64,000 bases of DNA from contig JAOUHV010000004.1 of NCBI GenBank assembly GCA_029884425.1, positions 1-64,000 on the forward strand. Direction: 5' to 3'. Under the pieces are notes generated by a model. It searched no databases. It saw only the letters and a list, made by a program, of their open reading frames with translations, and was not told the origin of the DNA. The position numbers and the translations under genes are program-made. This document shows positions 36,083 to 45,530 of the stretch, in pieces. This DNA comes from Gammaproteobacteria bacterium (GTDB lineage Bacteria; Pseudomonadota; Gammaproteobacteria; S012-40). How positions within the stretch are numbered: position 1 is the first letter of the stretch; each line of letters begins with the position of its first letter.

Positions 36083-38185
36083 GTGGCTCCTATTACAAAG
36101 ACATTTCAATACGGTGCGCACACCGTCAAATTGGAAACGGGCGAAATCGCCCGCCAGGCTACCGGCGCTGTTATGGTTAGCATTGGTGACACCGTGGTTC
36201 TGGTCACTGCCGTTGGCAAAAAGACGCCAACCCCTGGTCAGGATTTTTTCCCGCTGACCATCAACTATCAGGAAAAAACCTACGCTGCGGGCAAAATCCC
36301 CGGCGGTTTTTTCAAGCGCGAAGGCCGTCCGAGTGAGAAGGAAACCCTGGTTTCTCGTCTGATTGACCGTCCACTGCGTCCGCTGTTCCCCAAGGGCTTC
36401 AAGAACGAAGTTCAGGTGATCGCGACTGTAGTGTCCATGGACCCAGAAATCGATGCAGACATTGCTTCCATCATTGGTTCATCTGCTGCATTAGCAATCA
36501 GTGGTATGCCATTTAATGGTCCTTTGGGAGCTGCCAAAGTTGGTTTCAAGAATGGTGAGTTCATTCTGAATCCAAACCAGAGCCAGCTGAAAGATTCCGA
36601 ATTGGATCTGGTTGTTGCCGGTACTGAAACTGCCGTACTGATGGTTGAGTCTGAAGCGAAAATGCTTCCAGAAGAAGTCATGCTGGGCGCGGTGATGTTC
36701 GGTCACGAACAGATGCAGACTGTTATCCGCGAGATCAAAGATTTTGCCGCCCAGGTAGGCACACCTGCTTGGGATTGGACTCCGCCCGCAAAGAATACTG
36801 CGCTGGAAAGTGCAGTGAGCGAAAAAGCGGCCTCTGGTGTGGCAGAAGCGTACAAAATTCAAGAAAAGATGGCTCGCTTGAACCGTCTGGGTGAAATCCG
36901 CGAAGCCACTGTTGCTGCGCTGGCCAAGGCAGACGATGCCGCTGAAGGCTGGTCTGCGCAAGAAGTTAGCGACGCGTTTGCGTCGTTGGAAAAGCGCACC
37001 GTGCGCGGCCAGATCATCAAAGGTCTGCCACGTATCGATGGTCGCGACACCGACACAGTGCGTCCGATTACTGTTCGTACCGGTGTACTGCCGCGTACCC
37101 ATGGTTCCGCATTGTTCACCCGTGGTGAAACTCAGGCGCTGGTGGTAACTACCCTGGGTACTGAGCGTGATGCGCAGATGATTGACGCCATCGAGGGCGA
37201 ATATCGCGAGCCGTTCATGTTCCATTACAACTTCCCTCCGTTCTGCGTGGGCGAGACCGGTTTTGTTGGTTCTCCCAAGCGTCGCGAAATCGGTCACGGC
37301 CGTTTGGCAAAACGCGGTGTGGCAGGTGTGATGCCAGACATGGAAACTTTCCCGTACTCCATTCGCGTGGTTTCCGAAATTACTGAATCCAATGGTTCCA
37401 GCTCCATGGCCTCCGTGTGTGGCTCTTCGCTGGCGCTGATGGATGCAGGCGTACCGTTGAAAGCACCGGTTGCTGGTATCGCGATGGGTCTGATTCTGGA
37501 AGGTTCCGAGTTTGCGGTTCTGACTGACATCCTGGGTGACGAAGATCACCTGGGCGATATGGACTTTAAAGTTGCCGGTTCCAAAGATGGCGTTACCGCG
37601 CTGCAGATGGATATCAAGATCCAGGGCATCACGCGTGAAATCATGGAAGTGGCACTGGACAAAGCTCGCAGTGGCCGTTTGCACATTCTGTCCAAGATGA
37701 ATGCTGTACTGAGCGCGCATCGTGAAGACATGTCAGACTACGCACCGCGTTACGTGACGATCAAGATCAATCCTGATCGTATCCGTGATGTTATCGGTAA
37801 GGGTGGTGCAACCATCCGTGCGATCACTGAAGAAACCGGCACCAGCATCGACATCTCTGATGACGGTACAGTGAAGATTGCTTCTGTGGATCGTGCTGCG
37901 GGCATGGCTGCCAAGCGCCGCGTTGAAGAACTGACCATGGACGTTGAAGTAGGTCAGATCTACGACGGTACTGTTTCCAAGATTATGGACTTCGGTGCAT
38001 TTGTGACTATCCTGCCAGGTAAAGATGGTTTGGTGCACATTTCACAGATTTCTGAAGAGCGCGTAGAAAATGTTTCTGACAAGCTGAGCCAAGGCCAGCG
38101 TGTGCGCGTTAAAGTACTGGAAATCGACAAGCAGGGTCGCATTCGCTTGAGCATGAAAGCCGTGGATGTTGAAACTGTAGCCTAA
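36083..38185 (+). CDS. pnp: Polyribonucleotide nucleotidyltransferase (PNPase)
   Basis: 700 residues from GTG at 36083 (AAGGA upstream). Two RNase PH domains flank a helical linker; [26 protein letters not shown] and [34 protein letters not shown] are the first and second core blocks. KH ([19 protein letters not shown]) and S1 ([30 protein letters not shown]) domains complete the C-terminus. It degrades RNA 3' to 5' by phosphorolysis and joins the RNase E degradosome. Ends at a strong terminator. Confidence 0.98.
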   Translation: MAPITKTFQYGAHTVKLETGEIARQATGAVMVSIGDTVVLVTAVGKKTPTPGQDFFPLTINYQEKTYAAGKIPGGFFKREGRPSEKETLVSRLIDRPLRPLFPKGFKNEVQVIATVVSMDPEIDADIASIIGSSAALAISGMPFNGPLGAAKVGFKNGEFILNPNQSQLKDSELDLVVAGTETAVLMVESEAKMLPEEVMLGAVMFGHEQMQTVIREIKDFAAQVGTPAWDWTPPAKNTALESAVSEKAASGVAEAYKIQEKMARLNRLGEIREATVAALAKADDAAEGWSAQEVSDAFASLEKRTVRGQIIKGLPRIDGRDTDTVRPITVRTGVLPRTHGSALFTRGETQALVVTTLGTERDAQMIDAIEGEYREPFMFHYNFPPFCVGETGFVGSPKRREIGHGRLAKRGVAGVMPDMETFPYSIRVVSEITESNGSSSMASVCGSSLALMDAGVPLKAPVAGIAMGLILEGSEFAVLTDILGDEDHLGDMDFKVAGSKDGVTALQMDIKIQGITREIMEVALDKARSGRLHILSKMNAVLSAHREDMSDYAPRYVTIKINPDRIRDVIGKGGATIRAITEETGTSIDISDDGTVKIASVDRAAGMAAKRRVEELTMDVEVGQIYDGTVSKIMDFGAFVTILPGKDGLVHISQISEERVENVSDKLSQGQRVRVKVLEIDKQGRIRLSMKAVDVETVA

Positions 38186-38207
38186 TCTCACTGAGATTGA
38201 GCAAAAA

Positions 38208-38234
38208 TAAAAAGGGGCCGAAAGGCCCCTTTTT
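38208..38234. terminator. Bidirectional terminator between pnp and hflD
   Basis: AAAAGGGGCC, loop GAAA, GGCCCCTTTT followed by TG; the A-run on one side and T-run on the other serve both converging transcripts. Confidence 0.92.
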
Positions 38235-38262
38235 GTTTATTTGCTAACGCCAATTTTGTTAT

Positions 38263-38880
38263 TTAGCATTCACGCAATAATTCGTTGGCGGTGGACATTA
38301 TTTTTTTGCGACTAAACAAAAACTGCCAGCGTCGACCGCCTTTCTGCCGCCACAGCACGGCCGAACGCATCAGTGCGAGCAATAAGGTGCGGACTTTCGC
38401 CGCATTGCCAGCATCGTTCAAATAACCTTGCTCACCATTGACGATGATGCGAGGCGTTAGTGTGCTGATGGTGTTGGAATAAATGTCTGCCAGATTGGCG
38501 ATGACATTTTCATGTGTTGGCGAAAACATTTCGGCTTGTGAATTGGCGCGTTCAATACCGCTGGTGAGTTTGTTGAGCAAGTCGGGATGCTGATGAAGTT
38601 TTTTCTCCAGATGCGCGATACCAAGTACATATTGAGTTACCTCCATATCACGCTGCTTGTTCATCGGCGTGTAGAGTTCAGCCAGTAGCTCTAACCCATG
38701 TTTGACCCCTTGAGGTCCACCATAGACAGCTTCGGTGGTTGGTGCATCCGTTTTTAAAATGCTGTTAACTGCAGTGACAAAATCATTAGTCACACAGTTG
38801 CCTTCGCGCGCCACTTGGCGGACAAGGTCTCCCGCTTGAAACATGCCCGCGAGGGCAAGAGTTTGATCACGATACGACAT
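38263..38880 (-). CDS. hflD: HflD, high frequency lysogenization protein homologue
   Basis: 205 residues from ATG at 38880; an in-frame GTG at 38889 is possible. The helical HflD pattern is recognisable: YRDQTLALAGMFQAGDLVRQVA at the N-terminus, VYGGPQGVKHGLELL, then RIIVNGEQGYL and the basic end VLWRQKGGRRWQFLFSRKKI. HflD is a peripheral inner-membrane protein that interferes with phage lambda CII in E. coli; its native job is unclear. It lies 11 bases after mnmA, the conserved mnmA-hflD pair. Confidence 0.93.
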   Translation of the reverse strand: MSYRDQTLALAGMFQAGDLVRQVAREGNCVTNDFVTAVNSILKTDAPTTEAVYGGPQGVKHGLELLAELYTPMNKQRDMEVTQYVLGIAHLEKKLHQHPDLLNKLTSGIERANSQAEMFSPTHENVIANLADIYSNTISTLTPRIIVNGEQGYLNDAGNAAKVRTLLLALMRSAVLWRQKGGRRWQFLFSRKKIMSTANELLREC

Positions 38881-38891
38881 AGTTTTCACTG

Positions 38892-40001
38892 TTATTGATA
38901 AATAATTCCATCGACATGTTCAATGACGCCTCCGCCGAGGCAATCCTCGCCTTGGTAGAATACTACCGATTGTCCAGGAGTGACAGCGCGCTGCGGCTGA
39001 TCGAATGCTACTCGAATTTGGCCGTTTGGCAAAATATCGGTAATGGTGCATGCCTGATCACTTTGGCGATAGCGCGTTTTGGCGTAGCAGTGGTAGGGAA
39101 GTGGCGGCATGGAGCCGCTGACCCAATGCAATTGTCCGGCATGCAGTGTTTGACTTTGCAGTAGCGGGTGCTCGTGTCCCTGAGCGACAACGAGAATATT
39201 CTCGCGGATTTTCTTTCCGACCACAAACCATGGCGATTCACTCGAGTCGTTTCGACCACCGATCTGCAGACCCTTGCGTTGTCCCAGGGTGTAATACATC
39301 AGTCCATTATGTTGACCAATGATTTTGCCATCAGGGTCTTGCATCGATCCCGGCTGGGCGGGCAGGTAGTTCTGCAAGAAGTCAGTAAAATTGCGCTCGC
39401 CTATAAAGCAAATCCCGGTACTGTCTTTTTTATCGTGGGTGTGCAGATGGTACTGCTCGGCGATGGCGCGAACTTCCGGTTTTTCAAGTTCACCCACGGG
39501 GAAAAGGGTGTGCTTGAGCTGTGCTTGTCCCAGCGTGTACAGAAAGTATGACTGGTCTTTGTTGGCATCCAGTCCGCGCAGCAAATGGTATTGGCCATCA
39601 ATCAAACGATTGCGCGCATAGTGGCCGGTAGCAATGTATTCTGCGCCCATGTCCAATGCTGTTTTTAAAAAAACATCAAACTTGATTTCACGGTTACATA
39701 GGATGTCGGGATTGGGTGTTCGACCGGCTTTGTATTCGGCAAGAAAATGACTGAATACTCGATCCCAATATTCAGGGGCAAAGTTAACCTGGCTAAAAGG
39801 AATGCCAAGTGTGTTGCAAACGTTTTCAGCGTCGGCGAGATCTTCCGCAATGGGGCATTGTCCGTCGCCATGGATGTCAATCCAGTTTTTCATGAACACG
39901 CCCTGGATGGGGTATCCCTTGTTGCGCAACAGCAGGGCAGTGACTGACGAGTCGACTCCTCCGGAAACGCCAACAACAACCTTGGGCAGAGTTTGATTCA
40001 T
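38892..40001 (-). CDS. mnmA: tRNA-specific 2-thiouridylase
   Basis: 369 residues from ATG at 40001; the frame is open 36 codons upstream but the family starts at [21 protein letters not shown], which holds the PP-loop ATP site. Catalytic cysteines lie in [12 protein letters not shown] and [13 protein letters not shown]. It thiolates U34 of Lys, Glu and Gln tRNAs with sulphur from the TusE relay. Length equals E. coli MnmA (368). Confidence 0.97.
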   Translation of the reverse strand: MNQTLPKVVVGVSGGVDSSVTALLLRNKGYPIQGVFMKNWIDIHGDGQCPIAEDLADAENVCNTLGIPFSQVNFAPEYWDRVFSHFLAEYKAGRTPNPDILCNREIKFDVFLKTALDMGAEYIATGHYARNRLIDGQYHLLRGLDANKDQSYFLYTLGQAQLKHTLFPVGELEKPEVRAIAEQYHLHTHDKKDSTGICFIGERNFTDFLQNYLPAQPGSMQDPDGKIIGQHNGLMYYTLGQRKGLQIGGRNDSSESPWFVVGKKIRENILVVAQGHEHPLLQSQTLHAGQLHWVSGSMPPLPYHCYAKTRYRQSDQACTITDILPNGQIRVAFDQPQRAVTPGQSVVFYQGEDCLGGGVIEHVDGIIYQ

Positions 40002-40105
40002 AGGGCAATAGCGTACTAGGTGATTAACAAAACACTGCGATTGTATCAAATTCTGCCACTGGTCGCAGCGTGCGACGCTATTGATCGTTGGAGTGAATAC
40101 AAAAG

Positions 40106-40133
40106 ACAAAACCCTGCTCTCGCAGGGTTTTGT
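40106..40133 (-). terminator. Intrinsic terminator downstream of the cold-shock gene
   Basis: ACAAAACCCTGC, four-base loop, GCAGGGTTTTGT: perfect 12-base arms 10 bases past the csp stop on the minus strand, with TTTTG at the 3' side. Confidence 0.88.
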
Positions 40134-40143
40134 TAAGGGGTGG

Positions 40144-40407
40144 TCAAGCGGTTTCCAGGCTCGGGGATTCTGCTTTTTGGGATGAGGAATTGGTGCTTGT
40201 TGCGTCTACAGGTTGGATTTTTACGGCGTGCATGCCGCGAGGACCGTCGACAACATCAAACTGAACTTGTTGGCCTTGTTTCAGGGTTTTGTAGCCATCC
40301 ATCTCGATAGCGGAAAAATGCGCGAAGATATCCGCATCGCTGCCGTCAGCCGAAATGAAACCGTAACCTTTTGCATTGTTAAACCATTTTACTACGCCAA
40401 TTGCCAT
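40144..40407 (-). CDS. Cold-shock domain protein with C-terminal tail
   Basis: 87 residues: a single OB-fold cold-shock domain with RNP1 KGYGFISAD and RNP2 DIFAHFSAI, then a 20-residue Ser/Thr/Glu tail (after VKIQPV) not found in minimal CspA proteins. It binds single-stranded RNA/DNA. GGGAGAC lies before ATG. Its position near clpS-clpA-infA matches cspD in Pseudomonas, but I do not assign the symbol because the tail differs. Confidence 0.92.
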   Translation of the reverse strand: MAIGVVKWFNNAKGYGFISADGSDADIFAHFSAIEMDGYKTLKQGQQVQFDVVDGPRGMHAVKIQPVDATSTNSSSQKAESPSLETA

Positions 40408-40751
40408 GGTTTATGTCTCCCTATTTTTTAATACTTATTATTAAATCCACAACTGTGTTATCGCGTGGTCTGACGCCAAGTCGACGGACACTCGCTCCAG
40501 TATAGCCAACTTGCCTGCTGGGTAGAACAGCAAGTCAAGGGTTTTGTGGTGTTTTTTTAACCTTTTTTACAAGGGAAAATATGTTTTTACGACGGTGCTT
40601 TGACAGGCGGGCGCTTTCTGTGGCTATGTAGTATAATCCAAGAGTATTGCGTGACAGTTGCAACTTATTGTTTTTACGATGAATCACCTGTGACTTTAGG
40701 TGGTATTGTGGAATCCCTTTAGGAACTAATTTTAGATTAAACTTCTTAGCC
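40408..40751. other. Intergenic region between the cold-shock gene and clpS
   Basis: 344 bases between divergent genes. The csp side has an A/T-rich leader of about 90 bases with a possible -10 (TATACT on the minus strand, 40504-40499). The clpS side has TATAAT at 40632-40637 but the nearest TTGACA (40600-40605) is 26 bases away, too far for a normal promoter. A 72-codon minus-strand frame at 40535-40753 has no ribosome site and is not called. Confidence 0.45.
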
Positions 40752-41072
40752 ATGAGTGACGATCATATTACTGAAGAGGATGTTGGGACCCGTGTACTTG
40801 AGGCCAAGCCTGAATTAAAGAGGCCGCCGCTGTACAAAGTGGTGTTGTTGAACGACGATTACACGCCGATGGAATTTGTGGTCGAAGTTTTGCAATACTT
40901 TTTCCGATTGGACGAGGAAATGGCTACTCGCATCATGCTTCAGGTACATACCCAAGGGAAGGGTGTATGTGGGGTATTCACGCGGGAGATTGCCGAAACG
41001 AAGGTAGCTCAGGTGAACGATTATTCGCGAAGCCGGGAACATCCACTGATGTGTACGATGGAACAGGCTTAG
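40752..41072 (+). CDS. clpS: ClpS adaptor of the ClpAP protease
   Basis: 106 residues. After a flexible acidic N-terminal tail, the folded part has [23 protein letters not shown] with the N-degron pocket residues, [21 protein letters not shown], and ends near EHPLMCTME. ClpS delivers N-end-rule substrates to ClpA, encoded 27 bases downstream. A long weakly spaced promoter region precedes it. Confidence 0.97.
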   Translation: MSDDHITEEDVGTRVLEAKPELKRPPLYKVVLLNDDYTPMEFVVEVLQYFFRLDEEMATRIMLQVHTQGKGVCGVFTREIAETKVAQVNDYSRSREHPLMCTMEQA

Positions 41073-41099
41073 TGATCCAACCCAGAAAGTGCTGAGATT

Positions 41100-43367
41100 A
41101 TGATAAGCAAAGAACTGGAAAACACTCTTAATCATGCGTTCAAGGAAGCACGGGAAAAACGTCACGAATTTGTGACGGTAGAGCACCTGTTGCTGGCCTT
41201 GTTGGACAACCCTGCTGCTGCCACGGTGCTGCGTGCTTGTGGTGCGGACTTGCCCCAGCTTAAAGAAGATCTTGCTGTCTTTGTTGATGAAACCACCCCC
41301 CAGTTGCTAGACGGGGAGGAACGGGAAACTCAGCCCACACTGGGTTTTCAGCGCGTGTTGCAACGCTCTGTGTTCCAGGTGCAATCGTCTGGAAAGAAAG
41401 AAGTCACTGGTGCCAATGTGCTGGTGGCCATATTCAGTGAACAGGAATCGCAAGCGGTTTACTTCCTGAATAAGCAAAACGTGACTCGCTTGGATGTGGT
41501 GAATTATATCTCCCACGGCATTTCCAAAGTTCACGGTGACGAGGAAGAGCGTGGTGTCGCACCTCCTTCCACCAGTGATGAGGAAGCTGGCGACTCCAGT
41601 AACAAGAGTCCGTTAGAGGCATATGCCACTAATTTGAATGAAATGGCCATGCAGGGTCGGATTGACCCGCTGATCGGCCGCAAAGAAGAAGTCGAACGCA
41701 CTGTGCAGGTGTTGTGTCGCCGCCGCAAAAACAATCCTTTGTTTGTGGGTGAGGCCGGCGTGGGTAAAACCGCGATCGCAGAAGGTCTGGCCAAGCTGAT
41801 TGTCGATGGTGAAGTGCCGGAAGTCCTGTCCGATGCAGTGATTTACTCGCTGGATTTGGGTGCGCTGCTGGCTGGAACCAAGTATCGCGGTGATTTTGAA
41901 AAGCGTCTGAAGGCGCTGCTGAATCAATTGCAACGTCAGCCCAATGCTGTGCTGTTTATCGACGAAATTCATACCATCATCGGTGCAGGTTCTGCGTCTG
42001 GTGGCGTGATGGATGCGTCCAACCTGATCAAGCCCATGTTGGCATCCGGTCAGTTGAAGTGCATGGGTTCGACCACTTATCAGGAATATCGCGGCATTTT
42101 TGAAAAAGACCGCGCCTTGGCGCGTCGCTTCCAGAAAATCGATGTGCCTGAGCCTACCGTGGAAGAGACCTTCCAGATTCTTAACGGTTTGAAGGACCGC
42201 TTCGAGAAGCACCATCAGGTTCGTTTTACTCGGCAGGCGATGCGTTCAGCGGCTGAATTGTCTGCTCGCTACATCACTGATCGTCATTTGCCCGACAAGG
42301 CAATTGACGTGATTGACGAAGCAGGCGCGAGCCAGCGTATGCTGCCTGCGTCGCGTCGCAAGAAGAGCATCGGTGTGGTGGATATCGAGAATATTGTGGC
42401 CAAGATGGCGCGCATCCCACCAAAGAGCGTGTCTCGTTCTGATAAGGAACAGTTACGTCACTTGGAGCGCGATCTGAAGATGACGGTATTTGGTCAGGAT
42501 AAAGCTATCGAAACCTTGTCGACCGCCATTAAAATGGCGCGTTCAGGTTTGGGTAACGAATCTCGGCCGATTGGTTCCTTCCTGTTTACTGGCCCGACAG
42601 GGGTTGGTAAGACAGAGGTGACTCGTCAGTTGGCGATGACCCTGGGTATTGAGCTGGTGCGTTTTGACATGTCCGAGTACATGGAGCGTCACACTGTGTC
42701 ACGTCTGATTGGTGCGCCTCCTGGCTATGTTGGTTTTGACCAAGGTGGCCTATTGACCGAAGCCATCAACAAGCATCCTCATGCGGTGTTGTTGCTGGAT
42801 GAGATCGAAAAGGCTCACCCGGATGTCTACAACCTGCTGCTGCAGGTGATGGACCACGGTACGCTGACGGATACCAACGGTCGCAAGACGGATTTCCGCA
42901 ACGTCATTATTGTGATGACGACCAATGCGGGTGCCGAACAGACCAGTCGTCCTTCCATTGGATTTAAGGAAGTGGACAACAGTACGGACGGTATGGAAGC
43001 GCTGAAACGCGTGTTTACACCTGAGTTCCGCAATCGTCTTGATGCGATTATCCAATTTGCATCGCTGGACGAGCGCACGATCGGTCACGTGGTGGACAAA
43101 TTCATCATGGAACTGGAAGTGCAGTTGGAGCAGAAGGGCGTACACCTGGAAGTTTCTCCAGAAGCGCGCGACTGGCTGGCTGTGAAAGGTTACGACAAGC
43201 TGATGGGCGCGCGTCCCATGGCGCGAGTGATTCGCGAAAACGTCAAGAAGCCATTGGCCGAAGAGTTGTTGTTCGGTGAATTGGCGGAAGGCGGCGAGGT
43301 CATCATCCGCGTTGTCGACGACAAACTGGTCCACGAAATTGTGAAGGAAATTGCGACGATTTCGTAA
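41100..43367 (+). CDS. clpA: ATP-dependent Clp protease ATP-binding subunit ClpA
   Basis: 755 residues with an N-terminal Clp repeat domain (1-145, binds ClpS) and two AAA+ modules. The first has Walker A GEAGVGKT around 218 and Walker B LFIDEIHTIIGAG; the second has GPTGVGKT around 500 and LLLDEIEKAHPDV. The IGF-type loop that docks on ClpP is visible as RPSIGFKEVD, about residues 618-627. It unfolds proteins for ClpP, which is not in this window. Confidence 0.98.
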   Translation: MISKELENTLNHAFKEAREKRHEFVTVEHLLLALLDNPAAATVLRACGADLPQLKEDLAVFVDETTPQLLDGEERETQPTLGFQRVLQRSVFQVQSSGKKEVTGANVLVAIFSEQESQAVYFLNKQNVTRLDVVNYISHGISKVHGDEEERGVAPPSTSDEEAGDSSNKSPLEAYATNLNEMAMQGRIDPLIGRKEEVERTVQVLCRRRKNNPLFVGEAGVGKTAIAEGLAKLIVDGEVPEVLSDAVIYSLDLGALLAGTKYRGDFEKRLKALLNQLQRQPNAVLFIDEIHTIIGAGSASGGVMDASNLIKPMLASGQLKCMGSTTYQEYRGIFEKDRALARRFQKIDVPEPTVEETFQILNGLKDRFEKHHQVRFTRQAMRSAAELSARYITDRHLPDKAIDVIDEAGASQRMLPASRRKKSIGVVDIENIVAKMARIPPKSVSRSDKEQLRHLERDLKMTVFGQDKAIETLSTAIKMARSGLGNESRPIGSFLFTGPTGVGKTEVTRQLAMTLGIELVRFDMSEYMERHTVSRLIGAPPGYVGFDQGGLLTEAINKHPHAVLLLDEIEKAHPDVYNLLLQVMDHGTLTDTNGRKTDFRNVIIVMTTNAGAEQTSRPSIGFKEVDNSTDGMEALKRVFTPEFRNRLDAIIQFASLDERTIGHVVDKFIMELEVQLEQKGVHLEVSPEARDWLAVKGYDKLMGARPMARVIRENVKKPLAEELLFGELAEGGEVIIRVVDDKLVHEIVKEIATIS

Positions 43368-43386
43368 GACCGGGAAACGATGTGAG

Positions 43387-43415
43387 AAAAAAGCCGACTT
43401 TAAAGTCGGCTTTTT

Positions 43416-43417
<2 letters not shown>
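43387..43417. terminator. Bidirectional terminator between clpA and infA
   Basis: AAAAAAGCCGACTTTAAAG on one side mirrors into GTCGGCTTTTTTT; a long perfect stem with A- and T-runs that serves both converging genes. Its last two bases touch the infA stop codon. Confidence 0.92.
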
Positions 43418-43667
<250 letters not shown>

Positions 43668-43682
43668 TTAAAAGAGGCCGTG

Positions 43683-43711
43683 ATTATACTCTGCCCATCC
43701 GCGCATTTCTA
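43683..43711 (-). promoter_or_regulatory. Predicted promoter for infA
   Basis: Minus strand TAGAAA (43711-43706), 17-base spacer, TATAAT (43688-43683), about 50 bases upstream of infA. Confidence 0.6.
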
Positions 43712-43840
43712 TACTCATCACCAGTGTAATTTGGCTTAATTTCTTTTGTCAGGCATCGATTGTGCAAATGTAAGTTGTAGTGGCGGGAAGTCAACGCGCC
43801 TTATTTGGTTTTATATGTAACTGGTTGAAAAACAAGGGTT

Positions 43841-44842
43841 ATGACCATAAAAGTTCTCCATATTGTCAATCATCCAGATACCTTGGCGCTGATAAAGGCG
43901 GCAGGGATTGAAGGCGAGGGTCTCGCCTGGCGCGATCCGCTGTACGAAGGACCCATTCTGGCGGAGTCTTTGGAAACCTTGTCGGAAATTCGCGCCAAGC
44001 ATTTTGCCGACGCAAATTGGGGTACGTTTTATTCCATTTACGGAAATTTTGAACGACGTGACGAAGCGCTGCGCCAGTTTCGGCGTTTTGACAGCGTTTG
44101 CTTGTGGTTTGATCACGACCTGCTGGATCAGTTGCAGTTGTTACAACTCCTGAATTGGTTTTCCCAGCAGACAATGTCCGGGGTTCGTTTGGAGTTGGTG
44201 TATGCCGGCCACGTGCGTGGCGTGTTTCGCTTTACCGGCTTGGAAAATTTGCACCCGGATCAAATTAAAAAGCTCTACCGAGACCGGTTTGATATTTCGG
44301 TAAACCAGATGGACCTGGCGGCTCGCGTCTGGAAAGCAATCACAGCAGATACTCCCAAGCAATTAATGGCTTTGCGTGATGAAAAAATGCCATTACTGCC
44401 ATTTTTGAAAGATGCCATTGTGCGTCTGTTGGAAGAATACCCGGAAAAAGAAACCGGGCTGTCGCGCTCGGAAAGGCAAATTGCGCAAGTGGTGTATTCG
44501 GGAGTCAGTTTGCCGGGAGCTATTTTTGAGATGGCCCAGCGCAAGGAACACATGCCGTTTATGAATCTGCAGGCCTGCAAACGAATTTTGCATCGAATGC
44601 TCACCTGTAAGCATCCAATACTGGCACTGAAGCGCAATACGCCGATTCCTGAAGTTCGCAGTGAAGACTTTATGCGGCAGCATTTTTATATCACGAATAT
44701 CGGATTTAGTATTTTGGCGGAAACGACCGACAACATCACATTGAATGGCATTGATCGTTGGGTCGGTGGTGTCCATATTCAAGAAGGACGCGTTTGGCGA
44801 CGGGACAAAAAGCAAAGTGTGCTTAAACGTACTTACGCCTAA
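43841..44842 (+). CDS. DUF1835-domain protein
   Basis: 333 residues, cytoplasmic. The N-terminus VLHIVNHPDTLALIKAAGIEGEGLAWRDPLYEGPI is the DUF1835 signature, followed by a conserved acidic spot (LWFDHDLLDQLQLLQLL) and a second helical region (about 190-270), probably DUF3658-like. Function unknown; the fold resembles nucleotide-binding proteins and the conserved H/D/E residues suggest an enzyme. It has 31 bases to the next gene and a terminator follows that one, so the two form a small unit that is not part of the neighbouring housekeeping operons. Confidence 0.85.
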   Translation: MTIKVLHIVNHPDTLALIKAAGIEGEGLAWRDPLYEGPILAESLETLSEIRAKHFADANWGTFYSIYGNFERRDEALRQFRRFDSVCLWFDHDLLDQLQLLQLLNWFSQQTMSGVRLELVYAGHVRGVFRFTGLENLHPDQIKKLYRDRFDISVNQMDLAARVWKAITADTPKQLMALRDEKMPLLPFLKDAIVRLLEEYPEKETGLSRSERQIAQVVYSGVSLPGAIFEMAQRKEHMPFMNLQACKRILHRMLTCKHPILALKRNTPIPEVRSEDFMRQHFYITNIGFSILAETTDNITLNGIDRWVGGVHIQEGRVWRRDKKQSVLKRTYA

Positions 44843-44873
44843 AGCAAATTGAGTCAGAAAAGGGGGAATATTG

Positions 44874-45404
44874 ATGAGCATGCTAGAGCGGGATCAGACG
44901 GTAATGGAACGGGAAATTGAGCAGTTTCTCAAAGTCTCGCAGGCCGAAATAAACCTATCGTTGAAAGATTCTGCAGAATCGATCAGGGAACTGACCAAAA
45001 CGTTTATGGACATGGTGCGCGATGTACATGAAATCAAAGTCGGCTTGGCGGGGCTGAAGGTGGCGCAGACAGAGCAGGCCGCCAAAGCAAATTTAGAAAA
45101 AATTTGCGATACCTATCTGGATAAAGTGCAGGACAGTACGGTGGGTTTCCAGTTTTATGACAAATTAACCCAGCGCCTGCAGCACAATGTGCGCAGTATG
45201 AACAAAATGATGCAAATGCTGGAACGCCAGGGGGGCTATGACGCCGCGGCCTGGGAGCAATTCCGCAGTGACATGAAGTCGCGCTACAACACCGAAAAAG
45301 ATCGTCTGATGTTCGAGGCACTGATGGAAGGCAAATCCATTCAAACGGCAATCAGTATCGCCGCCGACGCCAGAACCGGCGAGGGCAGTGTCGAGTTGTT
45401 CTAA
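44874..45404 (+). CDS. Uncharacterised helical protein with a CheZ-like DxxxQ motif
   Basis: 176 residues from ATG at 44874 (AGGGGG seven bases upstream). Almost entirely helical, with a likely coiled coil from about 10 to 75. Near 92-110 the sequence GFQFYDKLTQRLQHNV resembles the active-site helix of CheZ (DFQDLTGQ): an aspartate (D96) and a glutamine (Q100) four apart, preceded by F-Q-F. In CheZ those residues dephosphorylate CheY. The overall match is weak, the protein lacks the CheZ C-terminal CheY-binding tail, and no chemotaxis gene is nearby, so a role against a response regulator is a hypothesis. Confidence 0.75.
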   Translation: MSMLERDQTVMEREIEQFLKVSQAEINLSLKDSAESIRELTKTFMDMVRDVHEIKVGLAGLKVAQTEQAAKANLEKICDTYLDKVQDSTVGFQFYDKLTQRLQHNVRSMNKMMQMLERQGGYDAAAWEQFRSDMKSRYNTEKDRLMFEALMEGKSIQTAISIAADARTGEGSVELF

Positions 45405-45424
45405 ACCCTCTCAGCCGAATTGTG

Positions 45425-45457
45425 AACGGCAACCGAGTTCCCTCGGTTGCCGTTTTT
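45425..45457 (+). terminator. Intrinsic terminator before mutL
   Basis: AACGGCAACCGAG, four-base loop, CTCGGTTGCCGTT, then TTTG: perfect 13-base arms 20 bases past the stop of the CheZ-like gene. Confidence 0.9.
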
Positions 45458-45497
45458 GATTTTGGGAAGGCGCTGCTCATGGCTGGGCGGGATGCGG

Positions 45498-45503
45498 TAT
45501 AAT
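45498..45503 (+). promoter_or_regulatory. Candidate -10 element for mutL
   Basis: A perfect TATAAT 27 bases before the mutL ATG, right after a terminator; no good -35 is seen 16-18 bases upstream. Confidence 0.4.
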
Positions 45504-45530
45504 ACTGCGACTGCCAGCCATGAATTGCTT

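Noticed and set aside
36491-37720. 409-codon minus-strand frame inside pnp
   Set aside because: Entirely antisense to strongly conserved PNPase coding sequence; a shadow of its codon pattern.
40600-40637. TTGACA plus TATAAT upstream of clpS
   Set aside because: The spacer is 26 bases, too long for a sigma70 promoter, so only the -10 is noted.
40535-40753. 72-codon basic frame divergent from clpS
   Set aside because: No ribosome site, the start lies in clpS, and it covers the clpS promoter region; no recognised similarity.
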